DNA from: Clostridiaceae bacterium
GTDB taxonomy: Bacteria > Bacillota > Clostridia > Saccharofermentanales > DTU023
DNA: 64,000 nt
NCBI GenBank assembly: GCA_012841015.1
Contig: DUVN01000024.1
Coordinates: 62,001-126,000, forward strand
Direction of reading: 5' to 3'
Both the position numbers and the translations under genes were made by a program. Numbering within the stretch: the stretch's first letter is position 1; each line of letters opens with the position of its first letter. This document shows, one piece after another, positions 26,479 to 35,824 of the stretch. The notes beneath the pieces are model-generated. The model saw only the letters and a list, made by a program, of their open reading frames with translations. It was not told the origin of the DNA and did no database searches.

Positions 26479-28001
26479 TGTGTTACCCCCATCATGTACT
26501 GGCCCACTTCTTCCTTGGTGAGATTGCGGGCGTCATCTGTCTTCAAGATTTGGCCGCGGAACACAACGCTGATGGTATCCGCTAAGGCCATAACTTCATC
26601 AAGCTCTAGTGATACGAGGAGGATGGCCTTACCCATATCGCGCTGTTCGAGGATCTGTTGGTGAATATTAGCGATGGCGCCAACGTCTAGGCCACGTGTA
26701 GGCTGCACGAAGATCAATAAGTCCGAGTCAAGCTCTACTTCACGCGCAATGATGGCCTTCTGCTGATTACCGCCACTCATCGAGCGTGTTATGGTCAGGC
26801 TGCCTTGACCACTGCGAATATCATAGCGTTCAATCAAGTCTTCGGCTTGCTTCTCAAAGGCATCCGGCTGTAGGACACCTTTCTTGGAAAAGGGTTCACG
26901 GTCAAAGGTCTTAATGGCTAAATTGTCCTTCAGGTTGAGGTCCATAACGAGACCTTCCTTCTGTCTGTCTTCAGGTATGTAGGATATGCCCTTTGCAATA
27001 CGTTCTTTAATGGACAGACGGGAAATCTCTTCGCCGTTCAAGATGATTGAACCTGCACTAATGTTTTGCAGGCCGGCGATGGCATCGGCGATGTCGACCT
27101 GACCGTTACCTGAAACACCGGCTATGGCCATGATCTCACCTCGCCTGACCTGCAGTGACACGTCATCGACGACTTTAACTTTAAGATCGTTATAAACTGT
27201 TATGTTGGAAATGTCCAAGACGACTTCACCGAAGTCATGGTCCGCCTTGTCTACGGTAAAGTCCACTTCCTTGCCGACCATAAGGTTGGCCATACGCTGT
27301 GTCGTTGTGGTGGCGACGTCGTAGACACCTACCAATCTGCCGCGGAGAAGGATACCACAGCGGTCAGCGACTCGCTTGATTTCTTCTAGCTTATGAGTAA
27401 TAAGGATTATCGTCTTACCACCCGCGCGTAATTCTTCCATGATACCTAACAGGTAATCAATTTCCTGCGGTGTCAGGACGGAAGTAGGTTCATCAAAGAT
27501 TAAGATTTCTGCGTCGCGGTACAGCATTTTCAAGATCTCAACCCTCTGCTGTGTTGAGACTTGTAAATCTTGAATCTTGTCATTAGGATTGACTTCTAGA
27601 CCATACTCTAGCGAGAGGTCTCTGATTCTTGCAGATGCGCTTTTCAGGTCCACCCACGAAAAGGGTCCAAATCGCTTCACCGGCTCGTCTCCTAGGACGA
27701 TGTTTTCGGTGATGGTATAGTTTGAAACTAGCTTAAAGTGCTGGTGGACCATCCCGATGTTGAGGGCGGCTGCATCCTTCGACGAAGTCAAGTGGACCTC
27801 CTTACCTCGTACAAAGATTTGGCCTTCATCGGGCTCATACATGCCGAAGAGGATACTCATCAGGGTAGACTTGCCAGCACCGTTCTCTCCGAGGAGGGCA
27901 AATATTTCACCCTTCCTAATATCAAGAGTAACGTTATCGTTGGCAACGATACCAGGGAACCTCTTCGTAATATTTCTCAGTTCGACAATTGGTTCTGTCA
28001 T
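26475..28001 (-). CDS. Nucleoside ABC transporter ATPase, NupO/YufO-like
   Basis: A 508-residue ATPase with two ABC cassettes in one chain, as in nucleoside and ribose-type importers. Cassette 1 has Walker A GENGAGKST near residue 37, a signature-like LQVSTQQRVEILK and Walker B ILIFDEPTSVL. Cassette 2 has a degenerate first motif (GVSGNGQVD in place of a P-loop), the signature MSGGNQQKAII and LLIFVQPTRGLD (Q instead of the catalytic acidic residue). This asymmetry is normal in the family. TAGGCTCCT on the reverse strand reads AGGAGCCTA before the ATG. Confidence 0.92.
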   Translation of the reverse strand: MTEPIVELRNITKRFPGIVANDNVTLDIRKGEIFALLGENGAGKSTLMSILFGMYEPDEGQIFVRGKEVHLTSSKDAAALNIGMVHQHFKLVSNYTITENIVLGDEPVKRFGPFSWVDLKSASARIRDLSLEYGLEVNPNDKIQDLQVSTQQRVEILKMLYRDAEILIFDEPTSVLTPQEIDYLLGIMEELRAGGKTIILITHKLEEIKRVADRCGILLRGRLVGVYDVATTTTQRMANLMVGKEVDFTVDKADHDFGEVVLDISNITVYNDLKVKVVDDVSLQVRRGEIMAIAGVSGNGQVDIADAIAGLQNISAGSIILNGEEISRLSIKERIAKGISYIPEDRQKEGLVMDLNLKDNLAIKTFDREPFSKKGVLQPDAFEKQAEDLIERYDIRSGQGSLTITRSMSGGNQQKAIIAREVELDSDLLIFVQPTRGLDVGAIANIHQQILEQRDMGKAILLVSLELDEVMALADTISVVFRGQILKTDDARNLTKEEVGQYMMGVTQ

Positions 28002-28078
28002 AGGCTCCTCACAAAAGGTTAATATTTTACTTGGCTACCTGCCAAGTAACTGTCTTCGTTGAAAGTTGCTTGCGATAG

Positions 28079-28801
28079 CTAGGCATTGTGCCAAGCTGTT
28101 TCTAGAGCAATTTCCATCATTTCATTAAAGGTTGTCTGTCGCTCTTCGACTGTCAGCTCTTCTTTGGTAAACAGGTGATCAGAAATTGTCAGGATGCTCA
28201 GGGCTCGTTTGTTATAACGCTGGGCTGTCAGATAAAGACCGGCTGTTTCCATTTCTGTACAGAGGTGACCCGTCCTGCGTAAGATCTCGTGCGTGTTGTA
28301 GAGGGTATAGAAGTAGTCTGAAGTAAAGATACGACCCACATGCACTTTCTCTATGATGCCCAGATCTTTGGCGGCCTGAACAGCCTGAGCGACTAAGCTG
28401 TAGTCGGCTGACGGGGCTAAGATGCCGGGGAAGTCCATAGGACGAGCAAAGGATGAGTCTGTCGAAGCAGACATTGCAATGACGATGTCGCGCATCTTGA
28501 CGTGATCCATCGTGCCGCCGGCCGAGCCCACACGGAGAATAGCGTCTACATCATACAGATTGAACAGTTCTGAAGCATAGAGACTAAAGGAAGGAACTCC
28601 CATGCCGCTGCCCATCACGGATATGCGCTTGCCCTTATAAATTCCGGTAAAACCGAGGATATTGCGCACGGACGTGAACTGCTGTAAGCCCTCTAGGTAG
28701 GTTTCTGCAATATACTTTGCGCGGAGAGGGTCTCCGGGCATGAGCACAACCTTGGCAATGTCGCCCATCTGTGCTGCTATGTGTGGAGTTGGTACTGTCA
28801 T
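28079..28801 (-). CDS. deoD: Purine nucleoside phosphorylase, DeoD type
   Basis: Cleaves purine (deoxy)nucleosides with phosphate to base and (deoxy)ribose 1-phosphate. It is 240 residues, the usual length of the hexameric DeoD class. Motifs: GDIAKVVLMPGDPLRA for phosphate and ribose binding, MGSGMGVPS, RVGSAG, and the METAGLY and ILTISDHL segments of the purine site. AGGAGAAGAT lies before the ATG. DeoD enzymes accept adenosine, the product of the ahcY reaction encoded upstream. It sits between the lipoprotein and the transporter ATPase, after a strong palindrome. Confidence 0.95.
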   Translation of the reverse strand: MTVPTPHIAAQMGDIAKVVLMPGDPLRAKYIAETYLEGLQQFTSVRNILGFTGIYKGKRISVMGSGMGVPSFSLYASELFNLYDVDAILRVGSAGGTMDHVKMRDIVIAMSASTDSSFARPMDFPGILAPSADYSLVAQAVQAAKDLGIIEKVHVGRIFTSDYFYTLYNTHEILRRTGHLCTEMETAGLYLTAQRYNKRALSILTISDHLFTKEELTVEERQTTFNEMMEIALETAWHNA

Positions 28802-28828
28802 ATCTTCTCCTTTCTGAATAAAAACAAT

Positions 28829-28850
28829 GAGGGCAGCCTAGGCTGCCCTC
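28829..28850 (-). terminator. Perfect 22-bp palindrome between bmp and deoD
   Basis: GAGGGCAGCCTAGGCTGCCCTC is fully self-complementary. On the minus strand it is followed by ATTGTTTTTA. It lies in the short gap between the lipoprotein stop and the deoD start. It probably reduces read-through, so that the abundant binding protein is made in excess over deoD and the permeases. Confidence 0.7.
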
Positions 28851-28870
28851 TTCAGTTAAAACGATATGAC

Positions 28871-29989
28871 CTAGTTGAGGCCGGGGAAGTTGTCTGGCTT
28901 ATGGCCATTGTAGCTAGAGGCCGGTACGACGGTACCGTTCTTGACCAGCTCATAGACCTCGGCCAACTTAGCTAGGGCATCTTCTGACAGCTGATGTCTG
29001 CCGTCTTCGCTGACATACCCTGTGCCACCTTCTGCAGCACCGAGGAGGGCATTCTCACCCTTGAAGGTTCCATCATTGATCTTCTGCAGTTGAGCGGCCA
29101 CGATCGGCGTCATATTCTTCAGCGCTGAGGTCAGCACGATGTTCCTTGAGCCTGTGGCTCCATCGTCGAACTGGTCAACGTCACAGCCAATGACGTAGTT
29201 GCCTTCGGCTGATTCTTTTACAGCGGCGAAGACACCGTTACCGGAATCGCCGGCGGCTACTAACATGATGTCGACTCCTTCGGCTAAGAGTGCCTCGCCT
29301 ACAACCTTACCTTTGGCCTGGTCAGCGAAAGCACCAATATAGTTGCCTCCAACGTCTTCGTCTGTGATGCTGCTTTTGCCAGCATAGGCAGGCAACTCAA
29401 CGATTTCTGCTGAGGTGCCGTAATGCTTGTTGGCGTAGTTGACGCCTGACATGAAGCCGTATTGGTAGTTCACATTCGACGGGAAGGCAATGCCATTGAC
29501 TACGGCAACCTTATTGGTTTTCGTGTGTAATGCTGCAGCAATGCCCGCGAAGAAACCTGACTCATCCTCTTTGAACATCATCGCATAGACGTTGTCGAGC
29601 TGAACCTCCTCTTCTCCGACCTTAGGGTAAGAGTCCACTAAGATAAAGTGCTTTTCCGGGTTCTCTTTTGCTACTGAGCCGGCGCCGGAAAACTGGAAGC
29701 CGGGCATGACCATGACGTCGTAATCTGCAATAACATCCGCCACTGCTTGGACTACACGGCCAAAGTCATCTTCTTTGATGTCGTTGACTGACGTGCCGGG
29801 ATTAGCTCCCACAAAGTTTTGGATACCCTCGTAACAGGCTTGACCAAAGGATCCGTCGTCAACACCTGACGTCGTTAAAATACCCACATGCAGGCCCTTG
29901 TCGTCGCTTTCCCCGCCACCACAGGCCAGAGCCGTAAAGGCAAGGGATAGGATCAGCAACAGAGCCAATACTGTTTTAATTTTTTTCAT
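28871..29989 (-). CDS. BMP-family nucleoside-binding lipoprotein
   Basis: Substrate-binding lipoprotein of the nucleoside ABC importer, 372 residues, anchored outside the membrane. A hydrophobic signal ends at ALAC-GGG (cysteine about residue 23). The mature part has the Bmp/PnrA features: VGILTTSGVDDGSFGQACYEG at the start and GDSGNGVF in the ligand pocket region. AGGAGGAAAAG precedes the ATG. A promoter at 30041-30069 should allow expression separate from ahcY. In this family the ligands are purine nucleosides, in agreement with the operon. Confidence 0.92.
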   Translation of the reverse strand: MKKIKTVLALLLILSLAFTALACGGGESDDKGLHVGILTTSGVDDGSFGQACYEGIQNFVGANPGTSVNDIKEDDFGRVVQAVADVIADYDVMVMPGFQFSGAGSVAKENPEKHFILVDSYPKVGEEEVQLDNVYAMMFKEDESGFFAGIAAALHTKTNKVAVVNGIAFPSNVNYQYGFMSGVNYANKHYGTSAEIVELPAYAGKSSITDEDVGGNYIGAFADQAKGKVVGEALLAEGVDIMLVAAGDSGNGVFAAVKESAEGNYVIGCDVDQFDDGATGSRNIVLTSALKNMTPIVAAQLQKINDGTFKGENALLGAAEGGTGYVSEDGRHQLSEDALAKLAEVYELVKNGTVVPASSYNGHKPDNFPGLN

Positions 29990-30040
29990 CTTTTCCTCCT
30001 AAGTGCAATATTTGCTTTTCCCAAAATTTGGTTACTATAC

Positions 30041-30069
30041 ATATTACTGACAAATCAACTCAATTTCAA
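30041..30069 (-). promoter_or_regulatory. Internal promoter upstream of the BMP lipoprotein
   Basis: On the minus strand TTGAAA (30069-30064), a 17-base spacer and TAATAT (30046-30041) lie about 50 bases before the lipoprotein start. A small palindrome TGCCTAGGCA (30112-30121) lies upstream and could be an operator or the 3' end of the ahcY message. Confidence 0.55.
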
Positions 30070-30155
30070 CTAGAACTTTGGTTCAAATGAATATTTGTTA
30101 TACCTAAGACATGCCTAGGCACTAAAGCTGTAACAGTCAAGATTGATCTCACTTG

Positions 30156-31394
30156 TCAGTGTGATGTCATATAGGCGATCTGTTCCGGTAAGAGCGTGTC
30201 GAAACTTCCGCCAAAGGACTTCAACTTCATTTCAGCAACTGCCCTGTCGACTTCATCCGGTATGGCGTGAACGCCTGCCTCAAGCTGGCCTTGGTGTTCA
30301 AGGATGTAGAGGGCGCCAAGCGCTTGCAGGGAGAAGGACATGTCCATTATTTCCATAGGATGACCGTCTGCTGCTGCGATATTGACAAGGGCGCCATCCG
30401 CTATGACATTAATCGATCTGCCGTTTTCCAGTCGATAAGCATCAATGTTCTTTCGGACTTCTTCCTTAGCTACTGCCATATTGCTCAAACCTGCTAGGTC
30501 AATTTCAATATTGAAGTGGCCCGCGTTGCAGACAATGGCACCATCCTTCATCACGTTGAAGTGCTCGGGACGAATGACATCGCAGCAAGATGTAGCTGTG
30601 ATGAAGATGTCACCTAGAGGAGCTGCGTCAGCCATGTTTTTGGCCTCAAAGCCATCCATGATGGCCAAGATTGACTTGACAGGGTCAATTTCTGTCACAA
30701 TGACCCGTGCACCGAGACCCTTGGCGACTTTAGCAATGCCTCTGCCGCAATAGCCGTAGCCTGCCACAACAACGACCTGTCCGTTGACCTGCATATTGGT
30801 CGTCCGCATAATGCCGTCCCATGTTGACTGCCCTGTACCGTAGGTATTATCGAAGAAGGACTTACAGCGTGCGTCGTTGATGGCCATAACAGGGAAGTGC
30901 AGTAGGCCGCTGGCTTCCCAGCCCCTAAGACGCTGCACGCCGGAGGTTGTCTCCTCGCAGCCGCCGATGAGGTTCGTCGCGTAGTCCTTACAATCTGTAA
31001 GGAGCAAATTGATCAGATCAGAGCCGTCATCGATCACAATATGAGGCTTACAAGCTATGGTCTCCTTCCAAAGGGCAATCGTTTCTTCACTGTCGCTCCC
31101 ATGGATCGCATAGACTTCTATGCCGTCATCGACGAGGGCCGCACAAACGGCGTCCTGTGTCGAGAGAGGGTTAGAGCCTGTGACATGCATTTCAGCACCA
31201 CACCTAGCCAGAGTCTTGGCCAAGTAGGCCGTTTTGGCCTCTAGGTGGATGCTAAGTGAGATTTTGAGCCCCTCGAAGGGTCTCGTTTTTTCATACTTAT
31301 CGCCAATTTGATTGAGGACAGGCATGTGCTTGGCCACCCAGGCAATGCGCTGGTGCCCCTCATCTTTCAAAGCGATGTCGCGGATAATTGCCAT
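30156..31394 (-). CDS. ahcY: Adenosylhomocysteinase
   Basis: Hydrolyses S-adenosylhomocysteine to adenosine and homocysteine in an NAD-dependent reaction. It has 412 residues, the shorter form common in Thermotoga, archaea and some Clostridia. Seen: HLEAKTAYLAKTLARCGAE, the CEETTSGVQRL segment, NDARCKSFFDN(T)YGTGQS and the NAD site VVVAGYGYCGRGIAKVAKGLGA. GAGAGGTGATGAT precedes the ATG at 31394; a TTG at 31409 is also open. Its adenosine product can go to DeoD/PunA. A close relative acting on S-inosylhomocysteine cannot be excluded from sequence alone. Confidence 0.9.
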   Translation of the reverse strand: MAIIRDIALKDEGHQRIAWVAKHMPVLNQIGDKYEKTRPFEGLKISLSIHLEAKTAYLAKTLARCGAEMHVTGSNPLSTQDAVCAALVDDGIEVYAIHGSDSEETIALWKETIACKPHIVIDDGSDLINLLLTDCKDYATNLIGGCEETTSGVQRLRGWEASGLLHFPVMAINDARCKSFFDNTYGTGQSTWDGIMRTTNMQVNGQVVVVAGYGYCGRGIAKVAKGLGARVIVTEIDPVKSILAIMDGFEAKNMADAAPLGDIFITATSCCDVIRPEHFNVMKDGAIVCNAGHFNIEIDLAGLSNMAVAKEEVRKNIDAYRLENGRSINVIADGALVNIAAADGHPMEIMDMSFSLQALGALYILEHQGQLEAGVHAIPDEVDRAVAEMKLKSFGGSFDTLLPEQIAYMTSH

Positions 31395-31428
31395 ATCATC
31401 ACCTCTCAACTAAAGTATGTGAAACCAC

Positions 31429-32493
31429 CTATTCAAACAAGGCTTTTAGGCTCTCTGTATAAGGGGCGCGACAAATGCCCTTGTCAGTCACGATAGCATC
31501 GATGAGCTCGTGAGGCGTTACATCAAATGCCGGGTTAAAGCAGCGGGTTTCGGGTAGAGCCATGGGTTTCTCGTACCATTTCTTCCTGATTTCATTTGGA
31601 TCTCGCAGCTCAATCTCAATGTCTGCCCCTGTGGCTGTATTCAGGTCGATCGTCGACGTTGGTCCCAGCACGTAGAAAGGAATATCGTAGTACTTGGCTA
31701 AAATGGCCACACCGCTGGTGCCAATCTTGTTAGCTGCATCGCCGTTGGCAGCAACGCGATCGCAACCGACGAAGCAAGCCTGCACCCAACCCTTACTCAT
31801 GACGATGGAGGCCATGTTGTCACAGATTAAGGTGACATCGATGCCGGCCACTTCCAGCTCGTAAGAGGTCAGACGGGCTCCTTGGAGTAAGGGTCGCGTT
31901 TCATCGGCGAAGACACGGAAGTCCATACCACGCTCGTACCCCAGCATGATAGGCCCTAGTGCAGTACCATAACGCGAAGTGGCCAAGGGGCCCGCATTAC
32001 AGTGGGTGAGAATGCCGTCACCGTCTTTGATGAGTGTCAGTCCGTACTCGGAAATGGCCTTGCACATGGCAATATCCTCATCGTGAATGGCGATACACTC
32101 CTCTTTCAAGTCTTGCAAGACATCGGCTTTCGTCTTGCCTTCAGCTGCTTCAGCCTTGGCTACCATGCGGTTCAGAGCCCAAGAAAGGTTGACGGCTGTG
32201 GGGCGCGAGGAGTTCAGGTAGTCCGCCTGGCTCTTAAGTTCTTCCATGAAGGCAGCGTAATCGCCTGCATCGATTTGTAGGGCTAAACAATAGAGGGCAT
32301 AACCTGCGAAGATACCAATGGCCGGTGCCCCTCTAACTCTGAGCTGATGGATAGCCTCATATAGTTCTCCCGCCTCCTTTAGGTCGAGACGGACTGTTTC
32401 ATTTGGAAGCAGCGTCTGGTCAATGATAGTGACGGAGTTGCCCTGCTTGCTGAGCTTGACACTGTCTAAGTGTTTGATTTCACGTTCGTTCAT
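31429..32493 (-). CDS. mtnA: S-methyl-5-thioribose-1-phosphate isomerase
   Basis: Converts 5-methylthioribose 1-phosphate to the ribulose form; some relatives also isomerise 5-deoxyribose 1-phosphate. It has 354 residues, normal length. Motifs: [33 protein letters not shown] with the catalytic cysteine, and [16 protein letters not shown] with the catalytic Asp. AGGAGACAGAA precedes the ATG. The other methionine salvage genes (mtnB, mtnC, mtnK and so on) are not in the window, so the pathway may run through a shunt. It lies nine bases after punA. Confidence 0.93.
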   Translation of the reverse strand: MNEREIKHLDSVKLSKQGNSVTIIDQTLLPNETVRLDLKEAGELYEAIHQLRVRGAPAIGIFAGYALYCLALQIDAGDYAAFMEELKSQADYLNSSRPTAVNLSWALNRMVAKAEAAEGKTKADVLQDLKEECIAIHDEDIAMCKAISEYGLTLIKDGDGILTHCNAGPLATSRYGTALGPIMLGYERGMDFRVFADETRPLLQGARLTSYELEVAGIDVTLICDNMASIVMSKGWVQACFVGCDRVAANGDAANKIGTSGVAILAKYYDIPFYVLGPTSTIDLNTATGADIEIELRDPNEIRKKWYEKPMALPETRCFNPAFDVTPHELIDAIVTDKGICRAPYTESLKALFE

Positions 32494-32502
32494 TTCTGTC
32501 TC

Positions 32503-33318
32503 CTACATTCTGTTAATAATCTCGGATATCAGGCGGACAAATTTCGCGCTGGCTTCTCCCGCGGCCACAATGACTTCCTCCGATGACAGAGGCTCGTCGA
32601 GGATTCCTGCGGCCAGATTGGTAATACAGGACATGCCCAGCACCTTGAGGCCGGAGTGTACGGCCACGATGACCTCGGGTACCGTGGACATACCGACAGC
32701 GTGGGCGCCCCAAGTCTGCATCCAGCGTATTTCTGCCGGTGTCTCAAAGCTGGGACCGCTGTAGCCGATGTAGACACCCTGACTGAGAGGTATATCGAGG
32801 TCTTCCGCTACCTGCAAGGCTAAAGCTCCAAGGTCTGGATCATAAGCTCTTGTCATGTCGGGAAAGCGAGGACCGAAGTCGTCCTCGTTGTGACCGATCA
32901 GGGGATTGCTACCGGTAAAGTTGATGTGGTCTGTAATGAGCATAAGATCGCCTGGTTTGCCGTTAGGATCAAGACCGCCGCAGGCATTCGTTATGATCAG
33001 CTTTTTCAGGCCGAGTTTGGCCATGACTCTGATAGGATACGTCACTTCCTGCATAGAGTAGCCCTCGTAGTAGTGTAGCCGTCCCTGCATGCAGAGTAGG
33101 GGAACGCCGTCAAGGTCACCAAAGATGAAGCGGCCTTCGTGACCAGGGGCTGTCGATTCCTTGAAGTGTGGGATTTCACTGTAGGGGATAATAACCTTGT
33201 TTTCTAGGCGGTCGGCTATCGGCGCTAGGCCGCTGCCTAGGATCAGACCGATGTCCACTTCTTTGTCAGTAAACTCGCGAATTTTACTAATACTTTCTGA
33301 TACTTTACGTATTAACAT
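32503..33318 (-). CDS. punA: Purine nucleoside phosphorylase, trimeric class
   Basis: Second, trimeric type of purine nucleoside phosphorylase, 271 residues, usually specific for guanosine and inosine. Motifs: LILGSGLAPIAD, the phosphate-binding PGHEGRFIFGDL and LHYYEGY, ITNACGGLDP, and VGMSTVPEVIVA with SCITNLAAG. The asparagine in TNLAAG points to 6-oxopurines rather than methylthioadenosine, where the homologous position is aspartate. GGAAAGGTTGAATA precedes the ATG. It is the first gene of the eight-gene minus-strand operon. Confidence 0.93.
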   Translation of the reverse strand: MLIRKVSESISKIREFTDKEVDIGLILGSGLAPIADRLENKVIIPYSEIPHFKESTAPGHEGRFIFGDLDGVPLLCMQGRLHYYEGYSMQEVTYPIRVMAKLGLKKLIITNACGGLDPNGKPGDLMLITDHINFTGSNPLIGHNEDDFGPRFPDMTRAYDPDLGALALQVAEDLDIPLSQGVYIGYSGPSFETPAEIRWMQTWGAHAVGMSTVPEVIVAVHSGLKVLGMSCITNLAAGILDEPLSSEEVIVAAGEASAKFVRLISEIINRM

Positions 33319-33650
33319 TATTCAACCTTTCCATTTTTAATTTAGTCTCTAGCAGAAGGACAGGGCCATGTCCTGTCTCTCTCGCAAAGCTTATTTTTAT
33401 TAAGGATATCGTATTTGTGTAGTCCGTGCCACAGGGCTGTGTAAACCTTATCCAGCTCTGTTGTTTCTGTACATCCGAAGAGTTTTATACGGGGAAGTTT
33501 CTATTATTTCTTCCTCAATAGGCCGCGAAAAAAGAAAAATAATCGATCAAAGTTCCATGAGTATCGGAAGTGAATCTGCACTTAGCAGCACGTTTCCCAA
33601 CATAAGAAAAGTTCCGGACCCAAGGGCCTTTATATTGTCAGGATTTAACG
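33319..33650 (-). other. Leader region of the punA operon
   Basis: No gene was found in these 332 bases. A hairpin GACAGG (33359-33364) with CCTGTC (33372-33377) lies about 40 bases before punA and is not followed by a T run, so it is a possible 5' UTR structure. I recognise no known riboswitch and no convincing promoter pair. The far end (toward 33650) is the 3' flank of the lipoprotein gene. Confidence 0.4.
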
Positions 33651-34979
33651 TTACGACTCGATTGTAATGGTTAAACGCATGATGAAATCTGTCTCGACCT
33701 GAACGGATAGTGTTTTCTTAACACTCTTTCCTCGCGACAGGACATAGCCTTGTTCGCGGACAAAGGGATAACGCTTGTAAAGCTCATAGATGGAGGAACC
33801 CGGCGTTAGACCTGAACCTGTGCTGAACTGCGTGTATGTCGCAGATACTTGGCGAACTTTGCCGCTGAACGTGAGTGAAGGAATATGACATGTACCAATG
33901 GCTTCTACTGTTAAACCAGGCCAAGCAACACGAAAAATTGAGGTATCGCTGTCTGTGTTGTCTAGGATCGTAATGTCGAGGGGTATACCCAATAGGGGAA
34001 TGATGCGTTCCGCTTCTATGCGAGGATTGTTCGTGCCTAACCCAAGCAGTGGACGTTCGCGATAGTACAACGTTGCATCATCAGATGATAATATCTGCGG
34101 GAAAAGTTCATTGGCGATAATCGTTCCGTCCGATTCTACAAACGTGACTGTCCGATTCAATTGCGTCGTCCCTTTCGATGGAATACCTTGCTGTTCAACT
34201 TCTGCGAATCCTGGTACGATCTCAATGATTCGGTAGGATGTCTTCCCAGGAGCGACATAGAGCGGGTACAATTCTACGAGGGAAGAAGCACGTCGGTTGA
34301 TCGATTCTTCATGGCTTTTCGATTTGATGGTTATATTCTGTTGGATGAGTGATTTGAGGGCAGATGCGTTTTGCATCTCGACGGCATCGAGATAAAGGAC
34401 GATGTAATGGAATAACCGAGATTGCTTCTGCAGCCATGATTTCGAGAAATAAGGTACGCCTTTGTCGTTCGACGTGACAGGGATGGCAAACCGTGACCCT
34501 CGCACATCAGAAGTCTCCGATTCAATCCACCAAATGGTCGCTTCCTGTGGAGAGGGGGTGAGCGACTGATCTGTTTTTACCACATGACTGAGAATCGTTT
34601 CCGTCTCTTCGTCGGTTGCCTTTGAATACGATTTGACGGTACCGGGAATTGAGGCGCTTAGAAAATCAGTGTACATAATAAAATCTGAGAGAGTTATTTC
34701 AGAGCGTTGAACGTTAGGAATCGATGACCACAGCGTTGAGCGATCCTCAAGATTCGAAATAGCCAAAGTCAGCATCCGAACCCACTCATCCTCTCTAAAA
34801 TAGCGATCATTTTCAGCCTTGATGACCACATTAGGCGCGGTGCTATCATCTGTCGGAAATAGATCAGATTCCGAAACGGAACACGAGGCGAGAAAAAGAG
34901 AGATTAGTAGAGCGAGCAACAGAGCGCCACTATGAAAAAGGCGTTTCGTTTTTATTCGCTGTTTCACGTTAGTCTTCAA
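33651..34979 (-). CDS. Lipoprotein of unknown function
   Basis: A 442-residue protein exported as a lipoprotein: a basic N-terminus, the hydrophobic stretch GALLLALLISLFLAS and a lipobox LASC (cysteine at about 33). The mature part is mostly hydrophilic with many Ser/Thr. It contains YYRERPLLGLGTNNPRIEAER and a beta-rich C-terminus, and I recognise no domain. The start is a TTG preceded by AGAGGACTTC; a GTG four codons later is an alternative. It stands alone between the punA operon and rlmB, so context does not suggest a role. Confidence 0.7.
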   Translation of the reverse strand: MKTNVKQRIKTKRLFHSGALLLALLISLFLASCSVSESDLFPTDDSTAPNVVIKAENDRYFREDEWVRMLTLAISNLEDRSTLWSSIPNVQRSEITLSDFIMYTDFLSASIPGTVKSYSKATDEETETILSHVVKTDQSLTPSPQEATIWWIESETSDVRGSRFAIPVTSNDKGVPYFSKSWLQKQSRLFHYIVLYLDAVEMQNASALKSLIQQNITIKSKSHEESINRRASSLVELYPLYVAPGKTSYRIIEIVPGFAEVEQQGIPSKGTTQLNRTVTFVESDGTIIANELFPQILSSDDATLYYRERPLLGLGTNNPRIEAERIIPLLGIPLDITILDNTDSDTSIFRVAWPGLTVEAIGTCHIPSLTFSGKVRQVSATYTQFSTGSGLTPGSSIYELYKRYPFVREQGYVLSRGKSVKKTLSVQVETDFIMRLTITIES

Positions 34980-35047
34980 AGAAGTCCTCTGTCACTTTTT
35001 GTCTTGAGATGCATTAATTGTGCATTATTTATCCTGCGCATTCAAGC

Positions 35048-35821
35048 TTATCGCGGGATGTGTCTGCGCTGCCGAGCCGCCTCAAACGCGATAATCCCGC
35101 TCGCAACGGCAGCGTTGAGAGAATTCACTTTCCCGTAAAGCGGGATCGTGAGAAGAAAATCACAATGATCGAGAAGTTTTTTCGAAATCCCTTGGCCCTC
35201 GCTTCCGATTACGAGCGCAATTTTGCCAGAAAAATCGACTTGATCATACGCTATTCCCCCTTCAGCTGTCGTCCCGTAAATCCAAAAGCCCTGTTCTTTT
35301 AAGTCGAGCACAGTCTTCGAGAGGTTGATGACGCGACAGAGGGGGACGTGTTCAACAGCGCCTGCAGAAGCTTTCGCGACAGCGGCATTGAGCATGACGG
35401 AACGCCGCTGAGGGATCACGACGGCATTGACACCTGCGCCGTCAGCAATACGCAGGATGGAACCTAGATTGTGAGCATCTTGGATATGGTCAAGTAAAAT
35501 CAGAAACGGATCGGTAGCGCTCAGTTCATATTGGGCGAGCATGTCAGCCAGATCGGCGTATTCATACGGAGCAATATCAGCAATGATACCTTGGTGTGCT
35601 CCTGAAGTCGCCATGGCATCGAGTGTGGCGCGGTTAACGTACGTGATGACGGCACCTCTTTCTTTACAGTCGGCGATGAGGCGTGCGAGGGTTGTATCAG
35701 AACGCACGTTGCGTGCACTTTGAAGCGTGTAAACTCTATTGATTGATCGACCGGCCGCTAGTGCCTCGGCGATCGGGTTCCGGCCTTCAAGTTGGCAAAG
35801 TTCACGTTCGTCTCGTGTCAT
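35048..35821 (-). CDS. rlmB: 23S rRNA (guanosine-2'-O-)-methyltransferase RlmB-like
   Basis: A SpoU/TrmH-family RNA 2'-O-methyltransferase, 257 residues. It has an N-terminal substrate-binding domain (EGRNPIAEAL) and the C-terminal knotted SPOUT domain with the three family motifs: ILLDHIQDAHNLGSILRIADGAG, IALVIGSEGQGISKKLL and IPLYGKVNSLNAAVASGI. GGAGAGTAAGAC precedes the ATG, four bases after the mrnC stop. The cysS-mrnC-rlmB order is widespread in Firmicutes. The target (G2251 in E. coli) is inferred from the family. Confidence 0.92.
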   Translation of the reverse strand: MTRDERELCQLEGRNPIAEALAAGRSINRVYTLQSARNVRSDTTLARLIADCKERGAVITYVNRATLDAMATSGAHQGIIADIAPYEYADLADMLAQYELSATDPFLILLDHIQDAHNLGSILRIADGAGVNAVVIPQRRSVMLNAAVAKASAGAVEHVPLCRVINLSKTVLDLKEQGFWIYGTTAEGGIAYDQVDFSGKIALVIGSEGQGISKKLLDHCDFLLTIPLYGKVNSLNAAVASGIIAFEAARQRRHIPR

Positions 35822-35824
35822 GTC

